From Microvirga sp. VF16 (GTDB taxonomy: Bacteria; Pseudomonadota; Alphaproteobacteria; Rhizobiales; Beijerinckiaceae): a stretch of 64,000 bases of DNA. Position 1 is the stretch's first letter. Every line of letters starts with the position of its first letter. The stretch covers positions 3,817,501 to 3,881,500 of the forward strand of contig NZ_CP069354.1 in NCBI RefSeq assembly GCF_016864375.1, read 5' to 3'. The notes beneath the pieces are model-generated. The model did not search any database, was not told the origin of the DNA, and was given only the letters and a program-made list of their open reading frames with translations. This document shows, piece after piece, positions 62,072 through 64,000 of this stretch. The position numbers and the translations under genes are program-made.

Positions 62072-64000
62072 TCAGCGAACGGCAATCGTCGCGTGGCGTT
62101 CGAAGCCGCGCCCGGCCACGGCGCTCATCTGCGCGATGCGAAGGCTGAGCGCGGATTGAAGCGCACCGAAATCGGCGGTCTCCTCGGCGTTGCCGTAGAG
62201 AACTGAGGCTTGCGTGCCCGTGAGCGTCCTCACGATCACATTGTCTCTAAGGATATCGATCTCATAACGCTCCGCATCCTCGGCCAAGGGAACGTCGAGG
62301 GCTTCCCATCCATCGCCGTTGCGGCGCGTGCGGCGCAGCCAGGCGATACGAATGCCGCCGGCCTCACGATAGGCGGTCACGTGAACGGGGCTCAATGGCT
62401 TGAGGGCCTCACGTCCCACCGTCGCGGCAATCTCCGTGACAGACAGATCGGCATGATCCCGGCCGGCGGGACCGATCCTGTAGCGCCAGGTCCCTCCTAG
62501 ATCCTGCAGGCTCGTGGCGAGAGGCGCGACGGCCTCGTCGAGTTTGATCAGCAAGGCCCCGGCAGGCACCGTGCGGCTCGCTTCGGTCTCGGACCCGGCA
62601 AGGCCGCGCAGGAAGCGCGACAGACGATAGGTCCGCTCGCCAATCATCTCGGCATGCGCCGCAGAAAAGATTTCCCACCGGCCATTCGCGCCCTGCAGCG
62701 CGAACAGGTTTCGGCCGCCAAGGGTTGTCTCGTCATCGATGCTGCTCAATGCGCCGGACGAAATCTCCACGTCGAGAACCGCACGCGGATCCCAACGCCA
62801 GAGAGGCCCCGGCACGAGCGCCGTTTTCGTTCGCCCGATCACGGCGGGCAGATCGAGCATGCGATAGGGCGTGAAGCTCGCGCCGTTGCCCGAGCGCCAG
62901 ATCGTCATGGCGCCCGGCCAGGGATCGGCTGCGACCGCGAGATATTGCAGAGGCACAGGGTCGCCGAGACTTGCCGGCAGATCGAGCACGATGGCGACAG
63001 GCTTGCCGGGTGAAGGCGGCGGACGTTTGACCGGCCTTGGCATCGAGGAGCCCGGCCGCTCGAAGACGGCAGGTTCCACGGCGCGCGTGCTGATCTTGCG
63101 CGTCGGTCCGTCAGTGATGCGGGTGATGCGATGAAGTTTTGGCCCGGCATCGGTCGGAAGAGAAATTACATCTCCGGGCTCCAGCTCCATCCGCCTAGGC
63201 GAGAGCTCGAATTCGGCGCCTTCCCGTCCCGCCCACAGATCCTGCAGCCAGGTATCGGCCAGGCGCTGCGCCTCGGCGCGGCGGGTGGCGACGGCGCTGT
63301 CCGCCCTCGCCTCCCGACGGCTTGATCCGGAGAGACGGCGCGAGGCCACGGAGGCGCGGCGGTAATCCGTGTCGCCTTCCGTAAAGCCGATTCCCACCTG
63401 CTGCGGCAGTTCGGTCTCCTGAGCGCGGGTGAGCTTGAGCGACGGTTCCTTGTCACCGAGCACGAGATCGTCCTTCGCCAGATGCACGATGGCCCGACCA
63501 CCGCGCCCCTGCCACGCGATGCCGCCGCCGCGCGCAACCGCATCGACGCCGAAGAGGCGCAGCAGCGGCTCGATCGCGCCACGCACCGACATGGGCCGGT
63601 CGATCACGTAACCATCCACGAAGCCGTCGACGGGAATGACGCCGGGATCGGCGAAGCCGTAATCCCTCAGAATGCGCGCCAACAGGCGGTCGAGCGTCGC
63701 GCCCTCGATCCGCCCGGTAATCCAGTGACCAGTCTCCCAGTTGGGGCCGTCCGACCACACAATGTCGAAATCGGGAAAGGCCGGAAATGGCCTTGCATCC
63801 CAGGCCCAGACGAAGACGTTGTCCGGATCGACCATACGCCCGCCATAGGAAGACGATGGTGGATTGTACTCTGCCGAGAAGCCTCGCTGAGCAGCATCGA
63901 AGCGCGAGAGAATGGCTTCCAGCGTGCGCGCCTGGATGAGATCGTCACGCACTCCGCGCGAAAACGGCGGATAGGCCGATTCCGAGGATTTCGGATCGGG
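62072..64000 (-). CDS. GTA/phage baseplate megatron-type tail protein, 3' part
   Basis: The last 642 codons of a large tail protein; the frame is open to the window edge, so the 5' part is missing. FSRGVRDDLIQARTLEAILS, PDFDIVWSDGPNWETGHWIT and FTEGDTDYRRASVASRRL resemble the C-terminal half of the large GTA tail/baseplate protein that begins with a glycoside hydrolase TIM-barrel-like domain. A GALLIKLDEAV..ATSLQDL region and a fibronectin-like segment come near the end. The family call is from memory of GTA clusters. Confidence 0.85.
   Translation of the reverse strand, partial: PDPKSSESAYPPFSRGVRDDLIQARTLEAILSRFDAAQRGFSAEYNPPSSSYGGRMVDPDNVFVWAWDARPFPAFPDFDIVWSDGPNWETGHWITGRIEGATLDRLLARILRDYGFADPGVIPVDGFVDGYVIDRPMSVRGAIEPLLRLFGVDAVARGGGIAWQGRGGRAIVHLAKDDLVLGDKEPSLKLTRAQETELPQQVGIGFTEGDTDYRRASVASRRLSGSSRREARADSAVATRRAEAQRLADTWLQDLWAGREGAEFELSPRRMELEPGDVISLPTDAGPKLHRITRITDGPTRKISTRAVEPAVFERPGSSMPRPVKRPPPSPGKPVAIVLDLPASLGDPVPLQYLAVAADPWPGAMTIWRSGNGASFTPYRMLDLPAVIGRTKTALVPGPLWRWDPRAVLDVEISSGALSSIDDETTLGGRNLFALQGANGRWEIFSAAHAEMIGERTYRLSRFLRGLAGSETEASRTVPAGALLIKLDEAVAPLATSLQDLGGTWRYRIGPAGRDHADLSVTEIAATVGREALKPLSPVHVTAYREAGGIRIAWLRRTRRNGDGWEALDVPLAEDAERYEIDILRDNVIVRTLTGTQASVLYGNAEETADFGALQSALSLRIAQMSAVAGRGFERHATIAVR

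Overview
This is a high-GC alphaproteobacterial chromosome segment, most likely from Hyphomicrobiales (Rhizobiales) close to Microvirga or Methylobacterium. The inference rests on gene content and order: the rhizobial feuP-feuQ-ccmI(cycH)-ccmE-ccmF-ccmH-degP-two-component-glnE block, the rpiA-DUF2059-gor set, gene-transfer-agent (GTA) style tail genes, and several families of short palindromic intergenic repeats. Taxon and synteny statements are from memory and could not be searched here.

Layout. 1-7.0 kb: 5' end of a class II DAHP synthase, glutathione reductase, a tctCBA tricarboxylate transporter operon with a hairpin terminator between tctC and tctB, then DUF2853, DUF2059 and rpiA. 7.1-20.97 kb: mostly housekeeping genes (gph, tRNA-Val, an L,D-transpeptidase, moaA, a solute-binding protein, a beta-hydroxyacid dehydrogenase, a caspase-fold protein that seems to lack its catalytic Cys, a Fe-S type uracil-DNA glycosylase coupled to a PaaG-like enzyme, a nuclease-cobT pair, cobS, DUF1289 and a membrane aspartic protease). 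21-24.6 kb: dusA, then a small accessory patch with a phospholipase A2-like protein, an IS110-family element and a truncated gene. 24.6-31.8 kb: ybaK, a ureE with an exceptional His tail, and a purine salvage/catabolism set (guaD, xdhA-xdhB-xdhC), then glyoxalase I.

32-46.4 kb: pepN, a PAS histidine kinase, two RTX proteins and glnE. This is the most unusual part. The two RTX genes lie in a tandem duplication that left a glnE 3' fragment and a copy of the kinase 3' end plus terminator at the join near 40.2 kb. The two proteins share their RTX/C-terminal secretion part but have unrelated N-terminal regions and different numbers of repeat modules (about four against six).

46.4-57.4 kb: sensor kinase, response regulator, DegP-like protease, the cytochrome c maturation operon ccmIEFH, then FeuQ/FeuP-like regulators with a small PepSY-like periplasmic protein upstream (a candidate FeuN-type modulator). 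57.5-59.3 kb: an ECF42-type sigma factor with its DGPF/YCII partner. 59.4-64 kb: the end of a GTA or prophage-type tail/lysis cluster (the large tail protein runs off the window, then DUF2793, a GH108 endolysin and a holin-like protein), with palindromic repeats between the first two genes.
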